Positions 21,300 to 33,950 are shown, counted from the stretch's first letter. The stretch is 64,000 nt of DNA from Glycine soja (GCF_004193775.1 NC_041004.1:3486718-3550717); one strand, 5' to 3'. Translations and numbers: made by a program. Notes: generated from the letters alone by a model not told the origin.

Positions 21300-24200
21300 G
21301 GCATATGCTGAACAACAAGAGACTTGGTTGCAACCTTCTCATGAACAAAGTGAATCTCTAGATCAAGATGCTTAGTTCGGGAATGAAGAATAGGATTATA
21401 TGCAATCATGACTGCACTCAGATTGATACACAACAAAGTAGGTTGCTAAATCTGAACATTGAGCTCATGCAATAAGGATTGAACCCACACAAGATCAGAG
21501 GTGGAATTGGCTAAACCTTGATACTCTGCTTCTGCACAGACCGAGCCACCAAGGTTTGTTTCTTTGAGCTCCAGGCTATAAGGTTCGAACCAGAAAAGAT
21601 ACAAGATCCTGAAGTGGAACGCATCTCAGCAGGATCACTACCCCAATCCGAATCATTGTAGGCTCGTAAAGAAATTTTAGCATCCATGTGAGCTGGTTGC
21701 AATAGCAGGCCATGAGTGACAGTTCCACTGAGGTACCTCAGAATCCTCTTAACGGTCGCTAGTAAGATTGCAGAGGAGAGGACATGAACTCGGACACCTT
21801 ATTAACATTATAGGCTATGTTCGGTCTTCTTAAGCTGACATACTGCAGTGCACCAACAATATCGCGATATTGATGAGCATTAGGCAGTAATTCTGACCCA
21901 AATTTACTGAGTTTGTAGCTTGAAACCATAGGAGTAGAGATGCCATTACAATCAAGCATGTTATCTCTTTGCAACAAGTCTCTAATATACTTGGTTTGGG
22001 TGAGAACAATAGAACCATTCAATTGATACTTGACTTCAATGCCAAGAAAATAATCAGGCTTCCCAAGATTTTTAAGAGCAAAAACAAAATGCAGCTTGCC
22101 AATTAAATCTGAAATCATTGAGGATGAGGAGCCTGTCAACAGGATGTCATCGACATAAACCAAGGCATAAAGTGTGAATCCTTTGGAATTATATATGAAC
22201 AATGAAGGATCACAATTATTGGTTTTAAAACCAAACTACATGAGAGCTTTGGACAACCTTTCATACCAGACCCTAGGTGCCTATTTCAGGCCATAAAGTG
22301 ATTTGTTTAGCCGACGCACCAAGGTCTTGCCACTTGCTTCGAACCCTGGAGGTTCTTGCATATAAATTCCCTCTTGCAAGAAACCATTAATGAAGTCAGC
22401 AAAATCCGAATGCCGATAGGCTTGACAACAGGAGAGAAGTCTCAGTGAAATCATGTCCTGGTTGTTGGTGAAAACCTTTAGCTACAAGCCTCGCTTTGTA
22501 CTTATTTATAGTTCCATTCAGGTTCTCTTTAATTCGGAAAACCCACTTATGACCAATGGTTTTTCTGTGAGATGGAAATTTAGCAAGAGACCAAGTATTA
22601 TTCTTAACAAGTGCTTCATATTCAGCTTGCATAGATGACCTCCAATTAGAGTCTGATAAAGCATGCTTCACAGTCTTTTGTTTTGCAGTAACCAGAAAGG
22701 TTTTGGGCTTGGAATGATCTATTTTGGATCTAGTGACCATAGGGTGATTATTTAAATTTTGTTCCATGTGAGACTGCACTGGATTAGAGCTGACAGAAGC
22801 AGGTGCAGAAGAAGGAATTTCTGCACTGGAATTTGGAGCTGAAACTGCAGAGGGAATAAATTTTGTAGTAGAAGATGCAAACACAGATTGGTCAGCAGCT
22901 TGACCAGAACCAGGAATGGACAGGGAAGGAGCTGCAGACTGAGAGTTTAAAAGAGGTAAGGATGGTGATGGATCCAAAACTAGTAAAACAGAAAAAGACT
23001 CAAAAATAAAAGAAGACTCATGAGGGGACACCAAAGAAGGAAACAATTGAGAGTACGAAAATTGTGATTCATGGAAAAATAACATCCTTAGAGATATTGA
23101 TTCTCCCATCAGCACTAAGACATTTAAAACCTTCGTGTTGTGGTGACAGTCCAAGATTTACACACTCAGCACTCCTAAATTGAAGTTTGTGTCTATTATA
23201 GAGCCTCAAAGATGGAATGCAAGAACAGCCAAAAGGTTTCATAGTCTTATAATCAGGCATGGTGTTGTATAAAGCATGATATGGTGAGGTAAAAGTGGAA
23301 AGAGAAGTAGTAGGTAATCGGTTTATAAGATGAACAGTACTGGTAAAACTATGATCCCAAAACTTGATTGGCATAAAGGCATGTGCTAACATAATTAGTC
23401 CCATATCAACTATTTGTCTATGTTTGCTCTCAACAGTCCCATTTTGATGGGAAGTGTGAGGGCAAGTTAATCTATGAACAATGCGTAGATCATTAAGATA
23501 TTTTGTAAATGGCCTAAACTAACCACCAAAATCAGATTGAACAGCTTCAATGGTAGTAGAAAAATGAGTTTGGATGAGTTTGTTGAAACTGAACAAATGT
23601 TGTTAATGCCTCTGATTTGAACTTTAGGAAGTATATCCATGTAAACCTTGTTGTGGCATCTACAAAAGTTATATAATAAGTGTAACCACAACTAGAGGGA
23701 GTAGGTGAGGATCCCCATAAATTAGTGTGAATAAATTTAAAGGGAGTGTTGTGTTGTGTAAAGGAAGGAGGAGAGAGAATTCTCTGAGATTTTCCCAAAC
23801 AACAAGCTTTACAAAACAAATCTACATTATTGAATTTAGTAATAGGAATGTCACACAATTTCATTACAACTTTAACAGTTTGAAAGTTGACATGTCCTAG
23901 GTGACTATGCCATAGAATTGGATCTACTACATCTTCGGAACTAGACTGAACAGAAGCAGAAACACTGGTATGCACACTAGGTGCAGGATTAGGCAAATTT
24001 GGCAGACTTGGACAAACTTTGGTAGTCTGGAATGCTGGCTGCTGAGAGAGTGGAATGCTCTTGAAACTATACAAACCATCACCTCCTAAGGAGCCTTCTA
24101 AGACAACCTGCATAGAGTCCTGGGTTTTGACAAAACAAGAATTGGACTGAAACTCAGAACACAATATTATCCTTGGCAAATTTAGAAACAGAAATTAGGT

Positions 24201-25290
24201 TGCGAGTAATAGAAGGAACAAGCAATAAATTATTTAATGAAAGTGTGAGGTGAGGTTGTAACTTGTAAGCAGGATTGAAAAGTAACAGAACTAATAGACT
24301 TAATGTGAGCACCTTGACCATTTCCCATATGAACTTGCTCACTTCCAACATAAGCTGAGCATTGTTGCAAGTTCAACGAATTGGTTGTGAGATGATGTGA
24401 TGCACCTGAATCAACAAACCAAGCTTATGATTCTAAGTCAGTAGGAATTGAGACATCAAACTCTTTACTAGTCTGTGCCAAATTGGCCTGAGGTGCAACA
24501 TTTGCAGTGGTGGTCTCAGTCTGAGATTGAAGTGTTGATGCTTGTGAATTGGCAGTGTTTGCAGACATACTTGCCACTGAGTTGACAAGTTAAACGATTA
24601 CCAAGATTTCTACCTCTACCACAGCCTCTGGCTATGTTGTTGCGGCCACGACCTCAATAGCCAAAATTATTCTCAAACTGCGAATTGTTGAAACCAGAAT
24701 TATTGAATCCAGAGTTCTGATTACCACCACGACCTCCTTGAAACTGAGGATTAGGTGTTGTGTGTGCGACATTAGCAAATACAACAGGTGTTGCTAATTC
24801 CTGCTTGAATTTATCTAGGTGTGATTCTTGCACTACCAGTAATGATTCAATTTCATCATCACAAAGGTACTATACTCCTCAGATAATCCATCGATCACAA
24901 CATCAAGCAATTCTTGATCAGATATTGTCTCTCCTATAGCAATCAAGGAATCGACTAAAGCATGAATACGGAGTGTGTACTCAGCAATTGAACGATTACC
25001 TTTCTTTGCGGTTTTCAGTTCAGATCCGAGTTGCCGCACCTTAGCCTTAAGTGTGGCGTAGTATTGAGTGTGGCTTTTGTCCCAAATTTCATGCCCATGG
25101 TGACAATTCAACACTCTCGAAAGCACCGATTCGGAAAGAGTAGACAGAAGCCATGTGAAGAGAGACTGATCTTGAAGAGAGACAGAAGCCATATTCAACA
25201 AACATGCGATCCAGTTGACGATTTAGATCTGAATTGTACTTTGAAGGAATTATAGGATTGACAAGTAAATGGTGCAATTTGTGCATTGCA
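21300..25290 (-). pseudogene. Copia gag-pol remnant
   Basis: From right to left on the minus strand: UBN2-type gag with LFTWLLSTLSESVLSRV and ISDQELLDVVIDGLSEEY (25201-24833); GAG-pre-integrase WHSHLGHVNF (about 23910); integrase pieces FKFIHTNLWG and YYITFVDATTRFTW (about 23740-23640); the integrase end with LIMLAHAFMPIKFWDHSF (about 23400); RT with WVFRIKENLNGTINKYKARL (about 22540) and YVDDILLTG (about 22155-22130); and the RNase H region near 21700-21330 with VHEKVATKSLVVQHMPS and ADALTKPL. Many stops and frameshifts; the reading changes frame at least five times. Non-functional. Confidence 0.9.
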
Positions 25291-25425
25291 ACAATTCCGC
25301 CAACCCGTTGATTCCACAGAAGGAAGTTTTTGTCATCAAGCTTAATTGAAAGCTTCAGAGAATGAAGAAAAACGCAGAGAAGTTACGGAAACGCAACGAA
25401 ATGAACGAACCCTAGGACCAACTCA

Positions 25426-25438
25426 GCGAATGATACCA
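25426..25438 (-). promoter_or_regulatory. Primer-binding site of the degenerate copia element
   Basis: The minus strand reads TGGTATCATTCGC; the first eight bases match the tRNA-iMet complement. It directly abuts the 5' LTR remnant. Confidence 0.75.
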
Positions 25439-25585
25439 TAATACAACAGAGAATTGAGAGGAAAATCATAATAGAACATACATTATAACAACACTAACCA
25501 AAAAGTCAAGTAAGTATAGCACATTAAAATTTCTTGATAGAACATTATAACATGCATTATTTTGATCACAAAGTCCATCTAGTAG

Positions 25586-28500
25586 TTATATATGGCTCCT
25601 AGTCTTGGCACAAAGACAAAGATCGTTCTTCTTGTGTTGGGTGAGTCCTGGCAATACTTGAACATCAATGTCTTCCTTTATCATCCCTTGTGGCAATTCC
25701 CAATCAAAGGAATGAAGAAGATTAGCAAGAACAAGTTCTAATATCACAACTGCCATAGGTAAACCTGGGCAACTTCTGCGACCTGTTCCAAAAGGAATTA
25801 GTTGGAAATCTTGTCCACGAAAATCTACGTCGCTATCCAAGAATCTTTCGGGAATAAACTCTTGAGGATTTTTCCAAGATTCGGGATCTCTATGAATAAC
25901 CCAAGCATTCACGTATAATATTGTCTTAGCTGGAATTCGATAGCCATGTATAATGCACTCTTCATTTGATTCTCTTGGTACAAGTAGTGTGGCTGGTGGG
26001 TACAATCTAAATGTCTCCTTTATCATTGCCTTGAAATAGGAAAGTTTTTGAACATCATCTTCATCTAAGAAATCTTTTGTGCCTCCCACATTTCTAATTT
26101 CTTCTTGAACTTTCTTCATTACTCTAGGGTTTTTTATGAGGGCAGTCATAGCCCAAACTGATGTAGCTGCAGTTGTATCTGTCCCTGCTACCAGTATGTC
26201 CTAAAAAGAGTAGAACATGAATTTTGTTAAATTTACCTCTAGAACAAATTAACTGTGTGGTACCTTGCAAAATCTGCACTATAGTACACCAATACAAAAC
26301 CCTTGTGCTAAATATTGTTCTATAAGAAATTTGGTAGCTTAAGAGTCTCATGCCATTTAGAAATATAACATTTTATTTGTTTGTGTTCTTTTAAAATTTT
26401 ATTCATTTTTGGCTCGCATATATAATAGAAATATTGCTTTTTTATCTAGAAACAATAAAATTATTGCAGCATATAATTAATGTCATTTATTAGAGATTAG
26501 GAGTATTCTAATGATATAAAACGTGTTTCTCTTTGTAAAAAAATGTAAAAATAAAATATTGATCTACTTGAACTTAACCATCTTAATGCTAAGAATGGTT
26601 ATCCTAAAAATGTGATTTTAGATCATATACTTTTGGTTAAATGTGGTCAAAGTTCCTCTATTTTCATAAAAAAAAAAAAAGTAGTTTTAATCACTCTTAA
26701 CTTCAAAAGTCATGTTGAATTTTTAAAGAAAGTAAGGTTAACTGAAGTAAATTAAAGAGAGCAGAAAATTAAAAATAATAAATTCTATTAAAACATTTTA
26801 AAAGGAAAAATATTAAAAAATATATATATGAATTAAGCCATTGGAGACTATATTTGAACAAGAATGTAGAGAAGAAAGTAGCTAGGGTGAAATGAAGTAA
26901 AAAAGAAGAGAAAATAATAATGAGTAAACCAATAAATAGGTTGCCTAATTTAGGGGGGAAATGAAAGAAATGCGAAGAAAATAAAAGTTCTATCTCTTTT
27001 CATTTATTTCATTGGATAAATAAATTAAAAGAAATATAATTATATTTAATACTTTTCCTTGCATAAAATCATATTGATGATATGTGAAAAAATGAGAGGT
27101 AAACTTGGCATACAATGGGGGGTGGGGGGGAGAGAGATAAGAAGAGAGGGTAGAAAGTGCATGATAAGAATAATGGTGTAATGAAGAGAAAGAAGGGGAA
27201 AATATATATAAATAATTGCCAAGTTAAATTTAAGTAAAAATAAGATTAAACAAATTTGTTATAGACTCGACAACTTGTTATAAGTGGACTAATGTAATTA
27301 ATATAAATATTGACTTTTGAATCCACTTATTTACTCTTGATATCTGGTTAGTTACTTCTTTTGCACTCAATTATAAGAAAATAAAAATTTAGATTTAAAT
27401 ATAGGTAAATTTTAATTATTTTTATTTTTACTTTTTAGTGTTATTATTTCAAAATATTCTTAATTAATTGAGATTATATTTTAAATGATATTTTTTATTA
27501 TTGGTATTAAGTTTCAAGCGCAATGAAGGACATTTTAAGAAAAAAGTTTAGTTTTAAGTGTGATACGTAAATTTCAATGATATCAACTAACATTTTTTAT
27601 TAATATAAATATTAATAGTTAGTTTTGTTTATATTTAAGTCTGAAAAGCCTAATTGGTGAATTAAACTTAAAATACACTTTACTTTAAGTATATTGATCC
27701 TCTCACTCTCACTATATCAAACATTCAGTAAAAAAAAACCTCTCACTATTACACTTTGACCCCTATCTCATTTCAACCAAATTAAGTTACTTTGTTTCTG
27801 TACTCAGTGCTCTACGAATTTTATTATTTTTTCATCGTCGTCCCCTACTTTCGTCTTGCTCTTGCAAATCTGTCTGCATGCCACTTCTTATTCCTACTTC
27901 CGCCTTGTATAGGAAAACAAATATACCATATTGTAGGGAGAAAGGAACATATCTTCTATATATCTAAAGTGGAATAATTATGTTAAATCAGTATATTTGC
28001 AGGAATTATTTTTCAAATATATATATTAAAATATTTTCTTTTAAAAATGCCTTTAAGAATTTTCTATCATTTTATATCTAACACACTCCTTGCAATTTTT
28101 ATTAGACTTCAAATAATCTAGGAAAGGATTTTCTAAATAAAATTCAATTAACATACTAGAACACACATTAGATAGATTGATAATTTATCTTATGTTTAGA
28201 AAATTTTAAAATTTATTTTATCTTAATTGCAAATTCATATCAACTATTATAAAAATCCACCTGTGTATGACATGGGTCATCAAAGTAATAGTTATGTTAA
28301 ATGAGTGTTTTCAATAACTATTTTTCAACAAAAAGAATTTTAAAAGTTTCTTTTAGGAAAGAATTTTAAAAAAAAATATCTTAATCTATTTTCTATCTTT
28401 ATTTTTAAATTCAACTTGAATATTTTTAAAATATCAATAATTAAAAATAATTTTATATCAGAATATAAAATTATTTATCATAAATTAAAAATATAATTTA

Positions 28501-30298
28501 TATATTCAAATTATTTATTTATTATAAATTTTAATTATATAATTTAGATATTTTAAAAAAAAAAATATTTATCATAAAGTTTAGTTATCATAAGCATTTA
28601 TCATGTGGGGACAAAATACTAATTAAAGTTTCTATGTTAAAAAAGTATTGTGAATTCTATCAATAATTTTAATAGTTAAACTATTACCACGGTCCAAGTG
28701 CTATTGAACTCTTTTTTTTAAGCAAAATCTCAAGTTTAAACTTTAAAGATAAAAATAAAACATGATTGAAAGGAGAGAACTCCACTAAAGAAGATCAATC
28801 AAATTTTTTAATGAAAATTAAATATAAATAAAATTAATGAATACTTTATACCAATATCATAATTAAAAATTTAAATTACTTATTTGCTCTTTACAATTAT
28901 CTCGGTTTTAAGTTTTAATTCTTATACAATGAAGTTATAAATTTTAGTCTCCGTACAATTTCGATCTATAAATTTTGTAACTATCTTATATATACCAGTT
29001 GAAATTCTTCTTTTGTATTAGGTGTAGGGACCAAAATCAAAGGATTCTAACTCCATTGGTAGCATAGAATACGTTAATTATTTTTTTTAAAAGGAATTCA
29101 TTAATTGTTATAAATCCATCAATACATGTGGTCATTTTTTTCTGAATAAATAAAAAGGTGTAGGACCAAAGCTTATAGGAATTAAAATACTTACAGGGTT
29201 TTTTTTTATTTTATGACTAAAAATTTAAATAAGAAAACTATAAAATATTCAAGGGAATAGTTTACCTTTTTAATAAATATTTTCTATCCAATTATTAATT
29301 TTAAATTTAATATATTTAAGACATTAGTTACCGAACAAAAGCAATAAATTATAGGAAATAGGAATTGCAGTCAAAAGAAAATAGGAATTAAGACACCATA
29401 CCATGAGGACCCCTTTGATGTGATCGTAAGTGAGATCAATTGAAAGAGAACGATCATTCTTCAATTGAAGCAAGACATCAACCATATCATGTTCCTCCAT
29501 TTGTTGTCTATTGGGATCCATGTGCTCATCAATGACTTCTTGGTAGAACTTATCGAACTCCTTGAAATTTCGTTCAAGTCGTGCATGCAATCCTTTGAGT
29601 TTATCAATCCAACCCGTGAATGGAATATAGTCTGAAACAAAGAAAGTACTCATCATGGCCTGAAGCTCATTGAGCAACACATGGAACCTACTCTTTTCAC
29701 TTCCTTCGTCCTCATACCTTCTCCCAAAAGCTACTCTACACATTATAGTGCTTGAGAGAGACATGAGTAACTCATTCAAGTTTGTAACACCCGAAGAAGA
29801 GGCATGCCCAGATATTTTTTTTATCATTTGCTTCACCTCACAATTTCTTATAGAGGAAAAGCTAGAGACACGCTTGGAGCTAAAGATATGGACAACACAA
29901 ATTTTTCTAATTTGTCTCCAATATTCATTGTATGGGGAAAATGCAATCTCTGACCCATTATAGGACAATTTCTGTTGGCCAAGTAATTTAGGTCGTCCAC
30001 TAAACTCTAGGTCATGGTTTTTCAGTACCTCTTTGGCTAGTTTAGGAGAGGAAACAACTATGGCTGGCCTTAACCCTAATTGAAGAGAAAATATAGGGCC
30101 ATATTTCTTTGAGAGTTGCCATAGCTGCAGATAAAGAATGGAACTATCAAATTGATGTAAATTTCCTATTATTGGAAGGCCTTTAGGACCTGGAGGAAGG
30201 GGTGGGTTCTTGAAGGTTCTGAGATTGCGGATGAAGAACAAGAGAAGCACAAGGAGAGTAAGACATAGAACAAGTGGTAACAATATTGTGGAAAGCAT
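25586..30298 (-). CDS. Cytochrome P450 monooxygenase, CYP83/CYP71-like (copy C, intact)
   Basis: Two exons: 30298-29402 and 26200-25586, joined in phase 0 (ATG|GTATGG donor, TTTTTAG acceptor), giving 503 aa. Landmarks: N-terminal hydrophobic ER anchor (residues 1-23), proline hinge PPLPPGPKG (32-40), I-helix AGTDTT (304-309), ExxR KETFR (E361, R364), PERF (416-419) and heme-binding FGTGRRSCPG (436-445, Cys443). All essential P450 residues are present. The intron position is the one typical of CYP71-clan A-type P450s. The frame opens upstream at 30343, but I chose 30298 because a TATA box lies at 30354-30361 and the anchor begins there; 30316 is also possible. The protein should sit in the ER membrane and use NADPH-P450 reductase. 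Its substrate cannot be told from sequence. Overall similarity suggests CYP83, a family that handles aldoximes in Brassicaceae, with legume members of unclear role. Confidence 0.93.
26201..29401 (-). other. 3.2-kb intron of P450 copy C
   Basis: AT-rich with GT and AG ends. No nested gene or transposon with recognisable domains was seen. A G-run (about 27115-27130) and poly-A/T tracts are present. It is about twice the length of the copy-A intron (1606 bp). Confidence 0.85.
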
Positions 30299-30353
30299 AG
30301 CGGTAAATCTTATCATTAATCGGTGGATATTAAAGCTTGCCACTGGAGCAATG

Positions 30354-30361
30354 TATTTATA
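30354..30361 (-). promoter_or_regulatory. TATA box of P450 copy C
   Basis: The minus strand reads TATAAATA 55 bp before the chosen ATG, predicting a transcription start near 30325 and a very short 5' UTR. Confidence 0.7.
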
Positions 30362-30441
30362 GGAGTAATGTTATTATTCCTTGTCAAACTTTCCATCATA
30401 CAAAGAAAAATAAATAAAGAAAACCAATTTTATATATTAAC

Positions 30442-30741
30442 GGCTTAAATATATTTAAGGTTCCTAATAAATAATTAAATTTCATTTTGGATTCATAATA
30501 AAAAAAAAAATTTGTTATAAGTACCTGATATATTAATTTTTATTTTGAGATTTTATCATCATGCTATAATACCATCACAACTATTAATAATGTTAAAAAA
30601 AATCAATTTATATAATAATATATCATTATTAATGATAGAAATTCAAAACAAAAATTTCATATTAAAACAATAAAAAAATTTATTAAAAATTTAAAACAAA
30701 ATTTGATCATTTATTATGAACCTTAAAGATATTTAATCTTA
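30442..30741. mobile_element. MITE-like element with about 60-bp inverted termini
   Basis: GCTTAAATATATTTAAGGTTC on the left mirrors GAACCTTAAAGATATTTAATC on the right. The mirror similarity continues about 60 bp inward (ATTTCATTTTGGATTC against GATCATTTATTATGAA regions). Element about 300 bp, 0.2 kb upstream of P450 copy C. No transposase. Confidence 0.7.
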
Positions 30742-31262
30742 TATTATGTGATTAGAAATTAAGAGAGCGATAAGAAAAAAAAAAGAGGCGGAAATAATAG
30801 ACCAAAGAAAAAGTGAATGTATGATAATAGTTACTCAATCATATAATAGGAAGAGATAAAAATCAAAATAAAAAGAATTATTAAAACGTATTGTGTAGGA
30901 GTGTTCAAATCGATCCAATATAATTAATAAAGACTGAAAGAATTTATTCGAATAACTAAAAACTGAATAACTCAAGGGTTTGATTATTTTGTGGGTCTTT
31001 ATTTTATCAAATTTTCAATTAAGTTTTAAATTTTTTTTCTTTTATTTGGATCTCTGAACTTTTTTTTAATTAGGTTATCTCGTCCAATTATCTTTATAAA
31101 AAATTTAATCACAAACACCTAAGTAAAAATGAAGACACTTGACTGATACTCCTAAAATGTATTACGAACACAATTTAATTAATTATAGGAGATTTATGTA
31201 GAGTTTTAATTTCTACAAATCAGTTCAACCAAATATTCTTTTACAGATCTCTCATAATTATT
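30742..31262. other. AT-rich spacer
   Basis: No gene or clear repeat seen. Confidence 0.5.
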
Positions 31263-31760
31263 TGGCCAGAATGGCTAGCGGCACAGCGTGCTCCGCATGT
31301 GAAGCGGGGTGGCCAGAATGGCTAGCGGGCAGGGCAAGTACCGCAAGTGGCCATGGCTATACTCGTGGATGATAAAGACTTCCACTCGAGGGGGAGACTA
31401 CCATGTGGAAGAGACTCACACTTGAGGGGGAGATGTGTTGGATTACAAGTGTGAGGTGAAGTCCCACATCGAGTAGAAGTGGAAAGGTTGAGCACCATAA
31501 GTGAGGAGAAGACCCATAAACCTGAGCCTTAAGATTTTGGGTTAGAGTGTAGTGTGGCCAGAATGGCTAGCGGGCAGGGCAAGTACCGCAGGTGGCCATG
31601 GCTATACTCGTGGATGATAAAAGAGTTCCCAGGTTACCATGTGAAAGAGACTCACACTTGAGAGGAGGTGAAGTCTCACATCGAGTAGAAGTGGAAAAGT
31701 TGAGCACCATATAAGTGAAGAGAAGACCCATAAACCAGTTAATGTGCCACAAAGTGAACA
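31263..31760 (+). repeat. LTR-like sequence with about 245-bp partial tandem duplication
   Basis: TGGCCAGAATGGCTAGCGG occurs at 31263, 31310 and 31555. The last two begin a duplicated block that includes GGCAGGGCAAGTACCGCA, GGCCATGGCTATACTCGTGG, CACATCGAGTAGAAGTGG and TTGAGCACCAT. A polypurine-like GAGGGGGAGATG at about 31423 is followed by TGTTGGATTACAAG and AAGTCCCACATCG, which looks like the start of a copia LTR. No coding capacity. Probably a rearranged solo LTR or TRIM. Confidence 0.6.
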
Positions 31761-32196
31761 ATTGGTTCCAGAAATCCCAAAACAAAAAAAAAAAATCAAA
31801 GCCTATCCACCGCATACTTCAAAAATAGAAATCTTAAGTCTTGTTTAACTTATTCTCTAATTTATTTTTATTTTTTATAAATATTAAATTCCATTAATCA
31901 AGTCATGGGTTTGAAATGACTCGTTAAATAGATACAGTGTACAAAATTTCATATAATTTTATATCATTTGATATTTCATCAATAAACTTTATTTAATTTA
32001 AATGTCTAATTTACCTTTTTAGAATGAAAGTAAACGTTAGCTACGAAATTACATGCCTATGAATGTTCAATTTATATTAAGGTTTAACGGTAAAATAAGT
32101 GTAAATTGCACACCATGATGTACAACTTTCTTTTAGCTTAATTTAAATATTATTTAGTTTTTTATATATAAAGTTGTGAAACTACTCATGACTTCT

Positions 32197-32227
<31 letters not shown>

Positions 32228-32228
32228 C

Positions 32229-32409
32229 CTTACAATAATACTAACGATTGCCAATAACATGTTTTTCCATACACGCAGTAATAAAAAGACAAATAAAAAA
32301 ATATCCTTATATAAATCAAAAAATATCCTTATATATTTTTTTATTTTTGTCTTTTACTACTGCGTGTATAAGAAAACATGTGATTGACAATCGTTAGTAT
32401 TATAGTAAG
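32229..32409. mobile_element. Foldback MITE, 181 bp
   Basis: Near-perfect inverted arms of about 75 bp: CTTACAATAATACTAACGATT on the left and its complement ending GTTAGTATTATAGTAAG on the right, with ACACGCAGTA/TACTGCGTGT inside. The centre is AT-rich. (TA)n runs lie on both sides (32200-32227 and 32483-32520). Confidence 0.88.
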
Positions 32410-32480
32410 TGATTGGTTAGCTGCATATCTACGTCCTTATCACAAAAAACATGTTTTATTTTGTAATAATTAATTTTAAC

Positions 32481-32524
<44 letters not shown>

Positions 32525-33054
32525 AAATATAAGTTTACATATAGATTTAATAAAAATTTATATATGCAAAAAAAATATTATTAGATAAAAATTTATTGTT
32601 TTAAAATTTATTATGTAAATTTATATATATATATTAAATATACATTAAAAATTTTAATGTTATATATATCAGGTTAATTATTTTTTAACATAATTGATTT
32701 ATTAGTTTAGTTGATTTGATTAGAGTGTCATGTTAATAACGAGAAAATCATAAGTTCAATGGCCATTAATTTTCAATTATTTTGTAAAACATAATTTTAA
32801 CAATCCACATAGGTCCATAAGTGATTTTCCACATCCAGCGAGAGTCAAACTTAAGGCCATTTGCTTTTAGAAATTATTTTGTATTTTATATTATTTTCAA
32901 TTTTAATTATAATAAATAGGATAAATTATAATTTTGACCCCAATAATGTTAAATCCAATATTTTAGTCTTCCTATTTCTAAATCAAGACATTTAATCTTC
33001 CTATTTTCAAAATAAGCAATTTTGGTCATTCTGTCAATTAACCACTATGAGAAT

Positions 33055-33665
33055 TGATTTGTTTAATTAGTTACATTAACATTATTTTTTATGTATCATT
33101 AATCAGGAGTTATTAATTTTTTTTCAAATAATCTAAATTTAAAAATTAAAAAAATTAATATATAATTTTTTTTAATTTTATTTTATATTTTTTTATTTTT
33201 AGTTTACATATTTTTATTTTTACTTTTACTTTACCAATTTACAACTAAATTTCATAAATTATAAATTATTTGCATAAATTTTCTTATAAATTGATTTCAA
33301 TATAGAAATTATTTTTACTCTAATCATTTACCTAAAATTACTCATATTATTCATAGATAAAGTGATAAAACACTTATTTTGTTTGTTTAATTATATTAAT
33401 ATTATTTTCTATATATATAATTAGTCAATAGTTATTAATTTTTTTTAAAATTATCAAAATTTATAAATTAAAAATATTTAATATATAAATATTTTTAATT
33501 TTATTTTATATCATTTTATATGTTTTAATTTTTAAGAGTTTACATATATTTTTCATTTTACCAATTTTTAATAAAATTTCATAAATTAATATGTAAATTA
33601 TTTACATAATTTTTTTAAAAAAATTAATTTTAATATACAGATTATTTTACGATAATTATTTATAA
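33055..33665. repeat. Tandem duplication of about 305 bp, diverged
   Basis: Two consecutive blocks (about 33055-33360 and 33370-33665) share the order TTTGTTTAATTA, TAGTTATTAATTTTTTTT, TTTAATTTTATTTTATAT, AGTTTACATAT, TTTACCAATTT, AATTTCATAAATTA and ATTATTT. Very AT-rich, so the identity needs alignment. Confidence 0.55.
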
Positions 33666-33799
33666 ACTTTTCATGAGACAAGTTTTATGGTACCTAATTG
33701 TGTGATCAATTAGTAAATGATTGTTCTTTAATTAGTATCTAGAGTTTGAGTTTTGAATATGTAATTACTTGGATGACCCATAGTGAGTGGTAGTGTTAT

Positions 33800-33839
33800 C
33801 CATCTAGTTATGTCATTATTCCCAATTTATATGATGCAA

Positions 33840-33913
<74 letters not shown>

Positions 33914-33950
33914 ATTTGATCAAATAAACAGGAAATAATGACATAACTAG
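33800..33950. repeat. Inverted repeat with (TA)n at its centre
   Basis: ATCTAGTTATGTCATTATT (33800-33820) is mirrored by AATAATGACATAACTAGAT (about 33935-33952). The arms continue inward (ATGCAAATCTT / AAGATTTGATCA) up to a (TA)n run at 33845-33911. It looks like a MITE whose central loop expanded as a microsatellite. Confidence 0.8.

Larger units (their letters stand above)
20989..25470 (-). mobile_element. Degenerate Ty1/copia element with a truncated 5' LTR
   Basis: A minus-strand element with a full 3' LTR (20989-21186), a strong polypurine tract, polyprotein remnants in the order gag to RNase H, a tRNA-iMet-type PBS, and only about 32 bp of the 5' LTR (25439-25470). LTR homology to 20989 onward (AACAGAGAATTGAGAGGAAA) then breaks off. 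Unusually, the LTR appears to start TAATAG and end CTATTA instead of TG...CA. Confidence 0.88.
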
